64,000 nucleotides of DNA. It comes from JACCTH01 sp035253825 (GTDB taxonomy: Bacteria; Actinomycetota; Acidimicrobiia; Spongiisociales; ZC4RG35). Under the pieces are notes generated by a model that had not been told where the DNA came from, did not search any database, and saw only the letters and a list, made by a program, of their open reading frames with translations. The position numbers were made by a program, and so were the translations under genes. The stretch covers positions 1 through 64,000 of the forward strand of contig DATFBM010000012.1 in NCBI GenBank assembly GCA_035253825.1, in the 5' to 3' direction. Below are positions 41,563 through 52,728 of this stretch, in pieces (the first letter of the stretch is position 1; the number at the start of each line of letters is the position of its first letter).

Positions 41563-43103
41563 GCCGGCTCTAGTAATTCAGCAAGACGAGCCTGGTCACC
41601 GCTTGCAAGGGCCGCTTCGGCGCGGAGGCTCTCACGATCCCGGTAGATGGACGCCACCGCCCGCACCACTCCGGCTTTGCGAAACCCGACCAACACGTCC
41701 CGTTTTCCGGGATCGCCATTGACGATTTCTTCTTCCCAGCCGGCGAGGTGGCCGGTGACGTTGATCGGAACGTCGTAGTGCTGGCTCCAAAAGAACGGCG
41801 GCTCTGTGAATGGAACGTCGTAGCCGAGCATGTTGCGAGCTGCGCTCTGACCTTGGCGTTCGGCCAACACCCAGTGCTCGACTCTGACGGCCTCCCCGTC
41901 GGGACCGGGATAGCGAGCAACATCGCCGGCTGCCCAAATGTGGGGGTCGCTCGTGCGGAGGTGGCTATCGACGGTGATTCCTCGATCAATCGCCAGTCCG
42001 GCGGCTTCTGCCAGCTCGGTTCGCGGGTTGACTCCGATGCCAACCACCACCAGGTCGGCAGGTACCTTGCTGCCGTCATCCAGCACGACTTCTTGAGGCG
42101 TGATCTCCCGGACCGACCTTTCCAGTTGGAAGCGGACTCCGTGCTCACGGTGAAGATCGGCAACGAACCGTCCCAATGCCTCGCCGACTACGTCGGCGAG
42201 CGGGGTCTTCTCGGGGGCGATCACGGTGACCTCAATGTTCCGGTGGCGGAGCGAGGCCGCCACTTCCAAACCAATGAAACCGGCCCCGACCACCGCTGCC
42301 CGAGTCGAGTCTCCCAACGCGGCGATGATGGCGCGGCTGTCCTCGAGGGTCCGGAGATAACGGACGTGGCTTGCGTCGCTTCCGGGCACGGGGAGACGGC
42401 GCGGTTCGGCACCCGGCGCCAAGAGGAGGGCCCCGTAGCGGACCTCTTCGCCGCCGTCGAGCCAAACGAGCTGGCCGGCCCGGTCGATCGCCTCCACCCG
42501 TCTTCCGCTGATGAGTTGGATGCCGGCGTCGGTGTAAAACTGCGGGGACCGCAGCGGCATCCAATCTTCCGGGGCCGTTCCGGCCAGATAGTCCTTCGAG
42601 AGGTTGGGTCGGTCGATCGGCGCCTCGTCGCCGATGAGGGAAATCGGGCCCTCATACCCATACCGCCGCAGGGTTTCGGCCGCAGCTGCGCCGGCCGCGC
42701 CCGACCCGACAATCACCACCGAACCCGGCGTCGAGGCGGGCGTCGGCCTCTGCTCGGAGCGCGCTTTGGGTCCGGTGACGAACACGCGGCCTTCCTTTTC
42801 ATCGGTCTCAAAGACGGGGACCGGATTGAGCGCTGGTGCTCCTACCGCCTCGCCGGTATCGAGGTCGAAGGCGGCGTGGTGCCAGGGGCAGCGAATCTCA
42901 CTTCCCACGCATAACCCTTCTGCCAGTGGCCCCCCGTAATGACTGCACCTGCCGCTGATCGCCCGCACGCCGTTGCTCGTCGCAACCACCGCCACCGGTT
43001 GGCCTTCGAAGTGGCCCGCCAGCGGAATATCGGGCTTGAGGTCTTCCAAAGAAACACCGTCGGCGGCGAGGTCGGGGCCGGTCAACTTGATCTCACCCGC
43101 CAT
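41553..43103 (-). CDS. Rieske-domain FAD-dependent NAD(P)H oxidoreductase (AIF-like)
   Basis: 516 residues. N-terminal Rieske domain with C53, H55, C72 and H75 (CSHYGG and CPWHH). Then a ferredoxin-reductase-type flavoprotein: FAD motif VVIVGSGAAGAAAAETL, second Rossmann VVGAGFIGLEVAASL, DPHIWAAGDVARYPGP, and a reductase C-terminal domain. Same architecture as apoptosis-inducing-factor-like (AIFL) and some ferredoxin reductases. It converges with the NuoF gene, overlapping it by about 10 bases. A TTTAGA inverted repeat sits upstream of its start, hinting at control by the SufR-like regulator. Confidence 0.92.
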   Translation of the reverse strand: MAGEIKLTGPDLAADGVSLEDLKPDIPLAGHFEGQPVAVVATSNGVRAISGRCSHYGGPLAEGLCVGSEIRCPWHHAAFDLDTGEAVGAPALNPVPVFETDEKEGRVFVTGPKARSEQRPTPASTPGSVVIVGSGAAGAAAAETLRRYGYEGPISLIGDEAPIDRPNLSKDYLAGTAPEDWMPLRSPQFYTDAGIQLISGRRVEAIDRAGQLVWLDGGEEVRYGALLLAPGAEPRRLPVPGSDASHVRYLRTLEDSRAIIAALGDSTRAAVVGAGFIGLEVAASLRHRNIEVTVIAPEKTPLADVVGEALGRFVADLHREHGVRFQLERSVREITPQEVVLDDGSKVPADLVVVGIGVNPRTELAEAAGLAIDRGITVDSHLRTSDPHIWAAGDVARYPGPDGEAVRVEHWVLAERQGQSAARNMLGYDVPFTEPPFFWSQHYDVPINVTGHLAGWEEEIVNGDPGKRDVLVGFRKAGVVRAVASIYRDRESLRAEAALASGDQARLAELLEPAQS

Positions 43104-43151
43104 CTACTGACCCTCACTTTTCTGGTCGGTTTGCAGAACCCGCGCGACCCT

Positions 43152-43181
43152 AAGTCTAAAATCGGTCACTGTCAACTTTAG
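43152..43181. promoter_or_regulatory. Inverted TCTAAA/TTTAGA pair between divergent genes
   Basis: TCTAAA (43153-43158) and TTTAGA (43175-43180) form an inverted repeat with 22 bases between half-site starts, about two helical turns. It lies 50 bases upstream of the Rieske-FAD gene (minus) and 34 bases upstream of the LtrA gene (plus). The half-sites match those at 21860-21908 and 22628-22698. Candidate operator of a dimeric regulator. Confidence 0.45.
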
Positions 43182-43213
43182 AGCGGTGGCCAACCCTCGC
43201 GTAACCTGCCGGC

Positions 43214-44401
43214 GTGTTCGGCGAGTTTCGACGCCGCTTCTGGCTTCCGCCCCGGGCGCATGGCGAGATCATCGAGGATCGTCGGGTCAGCTGGCTCGAG
43301 TTGTTCTACGACCTCACCTATGTAGTTGTCATCGGGAGGATCGCGCATGAGCTGGCGGGCGATGTCAGCTGGCGCGGCGTGCTCCGCTTCGCTGTCGTTT
43401 TCGGACTCGTCTGGATCGCCTGGATGAACGGCACGCTCTATTACGAGCTGCATGGCAGGGAAGACGGTCGCACCCGAGTCTTCGTCTTCGTCCAGATGCT
43501 GATCCTGGCCCTGCTAGCCGTCTACGCCGGCGACGCTTCCGGTGAAGACGGACCCGGCTTCGCCATCGTGTACATCCTTTTCCTCGCCGTCCTTACCTGG
43601 CTTTGGTACTCGGTTCGGCGACGGGATCGCCAGGAGTACATGGTGGCCACCGCCCGCTTTCTCTGGGCAATGGTCATCACCATCCTCACCATCGCGATCT
43701 CGATCCTCGTGCCCAACGACGAGCGCGTCATCATTTGGGCGGCCTTGGTCTTGTTCTGGGTGGTGGGAGGCGTGGTCCTTGCCGGGGCGCCGGGTATGGA
43801 CTCGGCTTTCCCGGTGACCGAATCGCTGGTGGAGAGGTACGGCCTGCTGGTGATCATCGTTCTCGGGGAAGTCGTGGTCGGTGTGGTTGAGGGCCTGTCC
43901 GAAGCTGAGCGGAGTGCCGAGGTGATCGCCACCGGTCTCTTCGGCCTGGCGATCGGGTTCGCCTATTGGTGGACTTATTTCGACTTTGTCGGTCGTCGGC
44001 GACCGCTGCCGATCCCGCGTGTCCGCCTGCGGTGGTTATTCACCCACCTGCCGTTGACCATGGCCATTGCCGCGGCTGGAGCGGCGATGATCAGCCTGAT
44101 CCAGCACGGCCGCCAGGAGTCGACCCCGCCGGCTACGGCGTGGTTGCTCACCGGCTCGGTCCTCGTAGCTTTGGTGGCGTTGATCATCAACCTGCGAACA
44201 CTCGAAGAGAGCGACTCTGCGCCTCAGCCGATCTCGTTGCTCGCAGCCGGCGCGGTGGCAATGTTCTTCGGTTCGCTGCGTCCGCGGCCGTGGGCCCTGG
44301 CGGCCCTGCTGGTGATGACTCTTAGCGGGCTTTGGTTCTACGCGGTGGTCCGTCGGAACCCGGCTCTGGCCAGCGTCGAAGACGACGGCACTCTCGCATA
44401 G
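43214..44401 (+). CDS. LtrA-family membrane protein
   Basis: 395 residues, GTG start. The N-terminus VSWLELFYDLTYVVVIGRIAHEL is the signature of the low-temperature-requirement A family, followed by ten or so membrane segments and the conserved VERYGLLVIIVLGEVVVGVVEGL. Named for a Listeria cold-growth locus; molecular function unknown, perhaps a transporter. Confidence 0.9.
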   Translation: MFGEFRRRFWLPPRAHGEIIEDRRVSWLELFYDLTYVVVIGRIAHELAGDVSWRGVLRFAVVFGLVWIAWMNGTLYYELHGREDGRTRVFVFVQMLILALLAVYAGDASGEDGPGFAIVYILFLAVLTWLWYSVRRRDRQEYMVATARFLWAMVITILTIAISILVPNDERVIIWAALVLFWVVGGVVLAGAPGMDSAFPVTESLVERYGLLVIIVLGEVVVGVVEGLSEAERSAEVIATGLFGLAIGFAYWWTYFDFVGRRRPLPIPRVRLRWLFTHLPLTMAIAAAGAAMISLIQHGRQESTPPATAWLLTGSVLVALVALIINLRTLEESDSAPQPISLLAAGAVAMFFGSLRPRPWALAALLVMTLSGLWFYAVVRRNPALASVEDDGTLA

Positions 44402-44436
44402 CTCCACTGGTGCCACCCATCTAGTGTCTCGAGGTC

Positions 44437-45027
44437 GTGGACTCTCCGCAGCGGACGGCGGGAATCGCAGCGCTCCTTGCTGCTCTGGGAGGAATTCTTT
44501 ACGGGTATTTCTTCGTCATCGTCGGCAACGTTGCGGTGGCTTCGGCGCTCCTGATGCTCGGTGGATTGCTGCTGACGTTCATCATCGTCGTCCTGGGGTC
44601 GTCGTTGGAGGAAGTCAACCGCCCTCTGGCTCGTTGGGCGACGGGGGTGGGCTTCCTCGGGGCGATGCTGTCGATGGTCCACGGCGGTTACGACCTCGCC
44701 AACCAGATCCATCCCCCAGGCGCCAGCTCCGGGGACTTTCCCAACCCGGTCGATCCGCGGGGTCTCGCCACATTCGGCCTTACCGGAGTTGCGGTTCTGA
44801 TCCTGGGAGGCGTCATGAGTAGGTCAGCCGAGTACCCCCTCGGGCTCGCCCGCGCAGGCCAAGCACTGGGGCTGATCATGATCGTCATCTATCTCGGACG
44901 GTTGATCATCCTCGACCCCAATAACCCGGTCGTGCGAGTGGCGCTCGCCCTCGGCGTCATTGCCAACACTGTCTTTCTGCTCTGGATCGGTCGTCATTGG
45001 CTAGTTGCGAGAAAGCCTCCGCCCTAG
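44437..45027 (+). CDS. Integral membrane protein
   Basis: 196 residues, GTG start. Six hydrophobic segments: AGIAALLAALGGILYGYFFVIVG, ASALLMLGGLLLTFIIVVLG, WATGVGFLGAMLSMV, ATFGLTGVAVLILGGVM, QALGLIMIVIYLGRLIIL and VALALGVIANTVFLLW. A YDLANQIHPPG loop faces out. No named family recognised. It converges with the next gene. Confidence 0.75.
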   Translation: MDSPQRTAGIAALLAALGGILYGYFFVIVGNVAVASALLMLGGLLLTFIIVVLGSSLEEVNRPLARWATGVGFLGAMLSMVHGGYDLANQIHPPGASSGDFPNPVDPRGLATFGLTGVAVLILGGVMSRSAEYPLGLARAGQALGLIMIVIYLGRLIILDPNNPVVRVALALGVIANTVFLLWIGRHWLVARKPPP

Positions 45028-45068
45028 GAGTTGTGGCCGCAGACCGGAAGCGCCAGCGATGCTGCGGC

Positions 45069-45452
45069 TCAGGTCAGGAGTCCCCAATTAATGACTATGA
45101 GCACCGTCGCCAACCCGGCGATAACCGGCGGAATCGGCAACGCAAAGCCCCACCAAAACGCCGCCCCCAGCGGCAAGAGCGCCAACGAGAGAATGGCGCC
45201 CGAGCGGGCACCATTCCACAGGAGCCATCCGGCGACGCACTCGAGCAGGCAGACGAGCACAAATGCGAACAGCAGGGGGACGGTGGTCTGCAGCCCGATG
45301 CGCTCGAATGGTCCCTTCCCGTACGTTGGGAATCCCAGGAAGTAAAGAAGACCCCGCCCGTCGGCGAGGCTCCGAATGCCAAATACTCCCGGGATTCCGA
45401 AACCCAAACCGAGGACCCATTGGAGGATCGACGCCGTTCGCAACCCAATCAT
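45069..45452 (-). CDS. Small integral membrane protein
   Basis: 127 residues, ATG at 45452. Four hydrophobic segments: SILQWVLGLGFGIPGVFGI, VPLLFAFVLVCLLECVAGWLLW, GAILSLALLPLGAAFWWGFALP and AGLATVLIVINWGLL. It follows the RibD-cyclase fusion on the same strand after a 21-base gap. No family recognised. Confidence 0.75.
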   Translation of the reverse strand: MIGLRTASILQWVLGLGFGIPGVFGIRSLADGRGLLYFLGFPTYGKGPFERIGLQTTVPLLFAFVLVCLLECVAGWLLWNGARSGAILSLALLPLGAAFWWGFALPIPPVIAGLATVLIVINWGLLT

Positions 45453-45473
45453 TGGCGTCGCCGAATCTACCGA

Positions 45474-46607
45474 CTACCGAAGCGATGCCTCGAATAACTC
45501 CCAGGTTCCCGGGATCCCTTGCAACTCCACCATGCCCCGGGGCGAGAAGTTGAGGTCGGATCCGGTTGCCAGGTCGATGACTGTCCGCGTAATCACCACC
45601 TGGTTGGCGCCAGCTTCTCCCAAAACCCGCGCAGCGATGTGGACCGCGATGCCGCCGATGTCACTGTCTCGCAGTTCGATCTCACCGGTGTGTATCGCCG
45701 CTCGAATCTTGAGTCCCAATTTGGCTACCGCAGCTTGGAGATCGAAAGCGCAGCGCAGAGCGCGAGTGGGGGCATCGAATGTCGCCAAGATGCCGTCACC
45801 GGTGCTCTTGACAACCCGGCCACTCCAACGGTCAGCCAACTGACGGGCGAGTTCATCGTGACGGTCGAGGAGTCGTCGCCACTCGCGATCTCCCCGGCTC
45901 GCCGCTTCGGTCGTCGAACCGACGAGGTCGGTGAACAAGACCGTTGCCAGTACCCGATTGGCGTTCTGGGCTGCCTGCAACAACTGGTACTGCTCCTCAG
46001 TCCAGGAATAAGTCTCCAGGTAGGGACCGGAAAGAACCGAGCTCTCGGGACGGTAAGTGAGGAGAACCACACCGGAGCTGAAGGTCCGGGAGCTGACGAG
46101 GCGCAAGTTGTGGGTATCGATCCCGTCGCGAAACAGGTGTTTGCCGCTGCCGAGGATCGTCGGATAGAGGAGCAACTGATACTCATCGATCAGGTCATGT
46201 TTGAGCAGTTCGTCGACCAAATCGGGGCTTCCGTAGACGACCAGGTCACCACCCGGCGCCTCTTTCAACCTGGCGACCTCGCCGGCAACGTCTCGGGAGA
46301 TGATGGTTGAGTTGTTCCAGTCGGCTCTAGTCAGGGTCGTCGAGACCACGTATTTGCGAATTTCGTTCATCCGCTTGACGAGCTCGTCGTCGCCCCGCGC
46401 CGAGGGCCAGAATGCCGCCCAGATCTGATAGGTCTTTCTTCCCAGTAGGAGAGCGTCAGCATTGAGAACCCTGGCCCTGTTGACCTCTTCGTCATCTTCG
46501 CCCTGCACTCGCAGGGCCCAGGCGTTCTTTCCATCCCGGTGCTCGTCAAATCCTGGGCCCTCGACCACGCCGTCGAGGGTCATGAAGGCGGTGACGATCA
46601 GCCGCAT
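45474..46607 (-). CDS. RibD_C-type reductase fused to a class III cyclase domain
   Basis: 377 residues. Residues 1-186 form a dihydrofolate-reductase-like RibD_C domain: MRLIVTAFMTLDGVVEGPGF, LLLGRKTYQIWAAFWP, GGDLVVYGSPDLVDELLKHDL, DEYQLLLYPTILGSGKHLF. Residues 215-377 are a class III cyclase domain: ATVLFTDLVGST (D227), VVKSTGDGILATF (K267, D271), AVHIAARV (His323 in place of Asn, Arg327 present; the substrate-selecting Asp position is Ile). There is no stop or frameshift between them. The reductase half may bind NADPH/flavin and report redox state to the cyclase half; that is inference. Cyclase activity is uncertain given the substitutions. Confidence 0.9.
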   Translation of the reverse strand: MRLIVTAFMTLDGVVEGPGFDEHRDGKNAWALRVQGEDDEEVNRARVLNADALLLGRKTYQIWAAFWPSARGDDELVKRMNEIRKYVVSTTLTRADWNNSTIISRDVAGEVARLKEAPGGDLVVYGSPDLVDELLKHDLIDEYQLLLYPTILGSGKHLFRDGIDTHNLRLVSSRTFSSGVVLLTYRPESSVLSGPYLETYSWTEEQYQLLQAAQNANRVLATVLFTDLVGSTTEAASRGDREWRRLLDRHDELARQLADRWSGRVVKSTGDGILATFDAPTRALRCAFDLQAAVAKLGLKIRAAIHTGEIELRDSDIGGIAVHIAARVLGEAGANQVVITRTVIDLATGSDLNFSPRGMVELQGIPGTWELFEASLR

Positions 46608-46638
46608 CGGGAGCTAGCTGTCACCGTCATTTGCTGGG

Positions 46639-49022
<2,384 letters not shown>

Positions 49023-49026
<4 letters not shown>

Positions 49027-49502
49027 CTCACGGCCTTCTTGACGAGGGCGGCGATCGCTTTCTCTTCGGCCGCGGTCAACTTCGTAAGCGCAAAGGAAGT
49101 CGGCCACATGCCACCGTCGTCGAGGTTCGCATCGTCGTTGAAGCCAAACGTTGCGTACCTCGATTTGAACTTCGCGGCCGGAGTGAAGAAGCAGATGATC
49201 TTCCCCTCCTTGGCATATCCGGGCATCCCGTACCAGGTTTTGGGCGCCAGATCCGGCGCATTGGCTTTGACAATGGCGTGGATTCGCTTGGCCATAGCGC
49301 GGTCCGGTTCTGGCATCTCTGCGATTTTCGCCAGCACTTCTTTCTCGCCAGCCTCCCGGTCCGCACCACGTCGCGCCTCTGCCTTCTGCTCCCGTACCCG
49401 CTCTTTCATCGCCGCTCGTTCTTCGGCGCTGAAGACCTGTGCCGATTTGCCTTTGGCGGAGGCGCTCTGAGCGGTCTTCTTAGTGGTCTTTTGGGCGCTC
49501 AT
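49023..49502 (-). CDS. DUF1801 (YdhG-type) protein with a Lys/Ala-rich extension
   Basis: 159 residues. Residues about 60-159 are the DUF1801 fold: KTWYGMPGYAKEGKIICFFTPAAKFKSRYATFGF. The first 50 residues are rich in Lys, Ala and Ser (TTKKTAQSASAKGKSAQ), a flexible basic tail that could touch nucleic acid. It ends in a 4-base overlap with the UvrA-like gene, so the two are probably co-translated. Confidence 0.85.
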
Positions 49503-49603
49503 CGTTCTCTCCTCTGAACGCAGCTAATTCGGTTACTGAAGAACGGTTTTTCGCAAATCTGGTTGCTGGCGAACGAGTACCGGGCGTCAGCAGCCAAATT
49601 TCG

Positions 49604-50008
49604 CTATCCCTGCTCGATCCGAAGCATGTTGCCGGCGGGGTCCCGGACTGCAGCATCGCGGACGCCCCAGAACTGGTCGGCGGGCTCGGAGAGCACCTCC
49701 ACGCCGGGGGCCGCCGCGATCTTCTCGAAAGTGGCGTCGAGATTGTCGGTCCGGAAAAAAGCCGGGCCCAACTCGCCCTTGGCGAGCAGGGCGGCGATGG
49801 CGTCGCCGTCCTCCTGGGAGCGGCCGGCATGCGGCTGCGACAACACGATCTGGACCTCGGGTTGGCTGTCGGTGGTGAGGGTGATCCAGCGGAAGCCGCC
49901 GTTCTCGACCTCGTTCTGCACCTTCAAGCCGAGGGTGTCGCGGTAGAAGGCGAGGGCGGCGTCAGGATCGTCAACGAGGATGTGCACATGGCTGAGTGAA
50001 ATGGTCAT
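49604..50008 (-). CDS. VOC/glyoxalase-fold protein
   Basis: 134 residues. SLSHVHILVDDPDAALAFYRDTLGL opens the first module and FFRTDNLDATFEKIAAAPGV the second, with AVRDPAGNMLRIEQ at the end holding the last metal ligand position. FWGVRDAAVRDP is typical of the group near bleomycin-resistance proteins. It lies 48 bases after the AraC gene on the same strand, and this pairing is often seen for AraC/VOC cassettes. Confidence 0.88.
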   Translation of the reverse strand: MTISLSHVHILVDDPDAALAFYRDTLGLKVQNEVENGGFRWITLTTDSQPEVQIVLSQPHAGRSQEDGDAIAALLAKGELGPAFFRTDNLDATFEKIAAAPGVEVLSEPADQFWGVRDAAVRDPAGNMLRIEQG

Positions 50009-50056
50009 GACACGGACACTACGCGCGGGGTTGAAAAATTGCTTCTCAAAAACTGC

Positions 50057-50476
50057 TCACTTGGGAACGCTTCCAGCACCTAGTTTCCGCGGCCGGGTCA
50101 CCACCATCATCTGGCAGTGAGGCAAGGCGAGCAGCGCTTGGTGATCACGAGCCCGGTAGGCGCTCGGGGTCTCGCCGACGAGTTCGGTGAATCGGGCGGA
50201 GAAGGAGCCAAGGCTCGTGCAGCCCACCGCGAAACAAACCTCGGTCACGCTCAGGTCCCCCCGACGCAACAGTGCCTTCGCCCGCTCGATGCGCCGGGTC
50301 ATCAGATAGGAGTACGGCGTCTCCGAGTACACTGCCCGGAAGCGACGGCTGAAATGAGCGGGCGACATCAGCGCTGTCCGCGCCAGCGCCGCTACGTCGA
50401 GAGGCTGCGCGTACTCACGGTCCATTTGGTCACGCGCTCGGCGAAGCCAGCGCAATTCGTCGAGGTCGACGCTCAT
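50057..50476 (-). CDS. AraC-family transcriptional regulator (DNA-binding domain only)
   Basis: 139 residues. Both helix-turn-helix motifs of the AraC domain: LDVAALARTALMSPAHFSRRFRAV and LSVTEVCFAVGCTSLGSFSARFTELVGETPSAYR. There is no N-terminal effector domain, so it may act alone like MarA/SoxS, or sense nothing itself. It probably controls the VOC gene downstream. Confidence 0.92.
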   Translation of the reverse strand: MSVDLDELRWLRRARDQMDREYAQPLDVAALARTALMSPAHFSRRFRAVYSETPYSYLMTRRIERAKALLRRGDLSVTEVCFAVGCTSLGSFSARFTELVGETPSAYRARDHQALLALPHCQMMVVTRPRKLGAGSVPK

Positions 50477-50490
50477 CCGGCCATTGTGCC

Positions 50491-51231
50491 TCAGCCGGCG
50501 GTATACCCCCCGTCGACCACGAATTCGGCCCCGGTGATGAACGATGCATCATCACTGGCCAAGAAGGTGATCACGGCAGCGATCTCCTCCGGCTGGGCAA
50601 GGCGGCCCATGGGAGTCAGGTTGGCCAACATCACCGGGTCGGTATCCCCCAGGATCGGTGTGTCGACGAAGCCCGGATGAACCGAGTTGACCCGCACATT
50701 CTCTTTCGCCCAGGCGAGGGCAGTGCTCTTGGTCAAGAGTCGCACCGCCCCTTTGGCAGCGTGATATGCGGGAGAGGTTCCGAAGCCCCCGACGATGCCG
50801 AACATGGAGCTCACGTTGACTACCGCTCCATTGCCCGATTTCTTCAACGCCGCGCTGGCTGCCCTGTGGCCTAGGAAGACGCTGGTCTGGGTGATGGCGA
50901 TGACCCGGTCGTAGGTCTCCTTGGACGTCACCTCGATTGGATCGTTGTCTCCGATCCCGGCGTTGTTGACCAGGATGTTGAGGCCACCGAACTCGGCTTC
51001 TGTCCTGGCAACCGCCTCCGCCCAAGCGGCTTCGTTCGCAACATCGAGGCCGATGAAGAGGGCTCGTCCTTTGTCGTCTTCTATCTCCGCAACCACCTTG
51101 CCCGCCGACTCGTCCTGGATGTCAGCCACCACAACTGCAGCGCCCTCCCGCGCCATTCTCAGGGCCGTCTCCTTGCCGATTCCGCTGGCCGCCCCGGTGA
51201 CCAAAGCCACTTTCCCATCAAAGCGGGACAT
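50491..51231 (-). CDS. SDR-family oxidoreductase
   Basis: 246 residues. Classical SDR: VALVTGAASGIGKETALRMA for the cofactor, NNAG, Ser in VVNVSSMFGIVG and the catalytic YHAAKGAV. The PGFVDT and VDGGYTAG endings are intact. Asp in VVVADIQDES favours NAD(H). Substrate unknown. Unlike the SDR at 56-817, its active site is complete. Confidence 0.93.
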   Translation of the reverse strand: MSRFDGKVALVTGAASGIGKETALRMAREGAAVVVADIQDESAGKVVAEIEDDKGRALFIGLDVANEAAWAEAVARTEAEFGGLNILVNNAGIGDNDPIEVTSKETYDRVIAITQTSVFLGHRAASAALKKSGNGAVVNVSSMFGIVGGFGTSPAYHAAKGAVRLLTKSTALAWAKENVRVNSVHPGFVDTPILGDTDPVMLANLTPMGRLAQPEEIAAVITFLASDDASFITGAEFVVDGGYTAG

Positions 51232-51334
51232 ATCGCTCCTCCCTCAGATCTGGTGCCCGAATTGTCAGGTTACGACCGAGCTCGTTGGTCCATCGGGGGG
51301 TTGGTCGACTATCGCCCTACGCCGATGGTCGAGG

Positions 51335-51961
51335 CTATCTCCGCGCTTGCGGCATGTTCCAATCGAAGTAGACACCAGCGACACGGATAGCGAAACACAC
51401 CCCGGCCCCGAGGATCGAAAACCACAGGCTTTGCATTCCGCTCTCGAAGGCGATCACAACGATGGCCGCCCCCACCAGTGCCGGGATCGCATAGAGCCCA
51501 GTGCGCAACACAACCGGGATCTCCCTCACCAAAACGTCACGCAGGACCCCACCGCCAATCCCCGTGATCGCCCCCAGCACCACCGCGCCGAGTGGTCCCA
51601 CACCATGAGCGAGTGCCGTGCTGGCGCCGGTGACGCAGAATAGAGCAAGGCCGGCTGCGTCGAAAACGAGGATCGGACGCTCGAGCCTCGTAAGCAGAGA
51701 GTGGCCCAGGAAAGTAACGCCGCCCGCGAATATCGCGATGGCGAGATAGCGCCAGTCTTGAAACGCCTGTGCCGGGAGCCCGATAAGGAGGTCGCGGGTG
51801 ATGCCCCCGGCAAGTCCGACGACAACGGCGAACACGACCACGCCGAAGACGTCGAGCCTGGCCCCAACGCCCGCCAGACCTCCGCTGATCGCAAAAACGA
51901 AGGTGCCTGCCACATTGAGTATGAGCAAGAGGGCCGGGTCGAAGGCCTCGAGACCTGGCAT
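51335..51961 (-). CDS. UPF0126 / TRIC-type cation channel-like membrane protein
   Basis: 208 residues from the ATG at 51961. Seven hydrophobic segments in two repeats, each with a Gly-rich element: GLAGGITRDLLIGLPAQ and GIGGGVLRDVLVREIP. FVFAISGGLAGV begins the first repeat. This is the UPF0126 (YicG) family; prokaryotic TRIC channels belong to the same fold. Likely an ion channel in the inner membrane. Confidence 0.9.
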   Translation of the reverse strand: MPGLEAFDPALLLILNVAGTFVFAISGGLAGVGARLDVFGVVVFAVVVGLAGGITRDLLIGLPAQAFQDWRYLAIAIFAGGVTFLGHSLLTRLERPILVFDAAGLALFCVTGASTALAHGVGPLGAVVLGAITGIGGGVLRDVLVREIPVVLRTGLYAIPALVGAAIVVIAFESGMQSLWFSILGAGVCFAIRVAGVYFDWNMPQARR

Positions 51962-52089
51962 CCGTTGCGAGGCTATCGCACAGAAACAACTTGGGCCACG
52001 ACCGAACAATCGCGGAGCGAGGCGTTTATGTTTCGTCGACATTCATCTGTCGAAACCACTCGAGCACGAAGGGGCAAGGGAGGTCCCAG

Positions 52090-52704
52090 ATGTGGCTGGT
52101 GATAACCGCCTGGGTCGCGGCTTTTCTCGTCTTCTCGTCATTTTTCATGAAGACGATGATCCCTTTGCGGATCGTGGCGATCGTGAGCAACGTGGCCTTT
52201 ATCACCTACGCCCTATTGGGGATCACATACGGCATCTTCGATCGGGTCTATCCGATCCTGGTGCTCCATGCCTGCCTGCTGCCGCTCAATCTCTTCCGAC
52301 TACGCCAGCTCAAGCGCCTGACTGCAGCCGTCCAGCAGGCGACGCACGAGGACGTGCTCCAGTCACTCATCCCCTACATGAAGACCGAAACGCATCCGAA
52401 GGGAAAGGTGCTGTTCCGGCAGGGCGACCCGGCCGACCGCTTCTACATGATCCAGGAAGGGCGGGTGCTTTTTCCGGAGATTGACAAGCGCATCGGACCC
52501 GGGGAAGTCTTCGGCGAGGTAGGTTTGTTCGCCCCCCAAGGCGTCCGAGCGCTCACCGCCATCTGCGAGGAGGCGTGTCGTCTTTCGGTGATCTCGGGCG
52601 AAAAAGTGCTGGAGCTCTACTACCAAAACCCCAAGTTCGGCCTCTTCTTGATTCGTCTCGTCTCCGGTCTCGTCATCGAAGATCGGCCCGGAGCGACCAC
52701 GTGA
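52090..52704 (+). CDS. Membrane protein with cyclic-nucleotide-binding domain (Popeye-like)
   Basis: 204 residues from the ATG at 52090, preceded by GGGAGGT. Three hydrophobic segments in the first 65 residues, then a cNMP-binding domain from about 90: GKVLFRQGDPADRFYMIQEGRV and the phosphate-binding cassette GEVFGEVGLFAPQGVRALTA (G142, E143, R153). The order of membrane helices followed by a cNMP domain resembles Popeye/CRP-like bacterial proteins. A likely sensor for cAMP or cGMP from cyclases such as the one at 59669. Confidence 0.85.
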   Translation: MWLVITAWVAAFLVFSSFFMKTMIPLRIVAIVSNVAFITYALLGITYGIFDRVYPILVLHACLLPLNLFRLRQLKRLTAAVQQATHEDVLQSLIPYMKTETHPKGKVLFRQGDPADRFYMIQEGRVLFPEIDKRIGPGEVFGEVGLFAPQGVRALTAICEEACRLSVISGEKVLELYYQNPKFGLFLIRLVSGLVIEDRPGATT

Positions 52705-52728
52705 CCATGACGAGCGTCGTTTCCCTGA

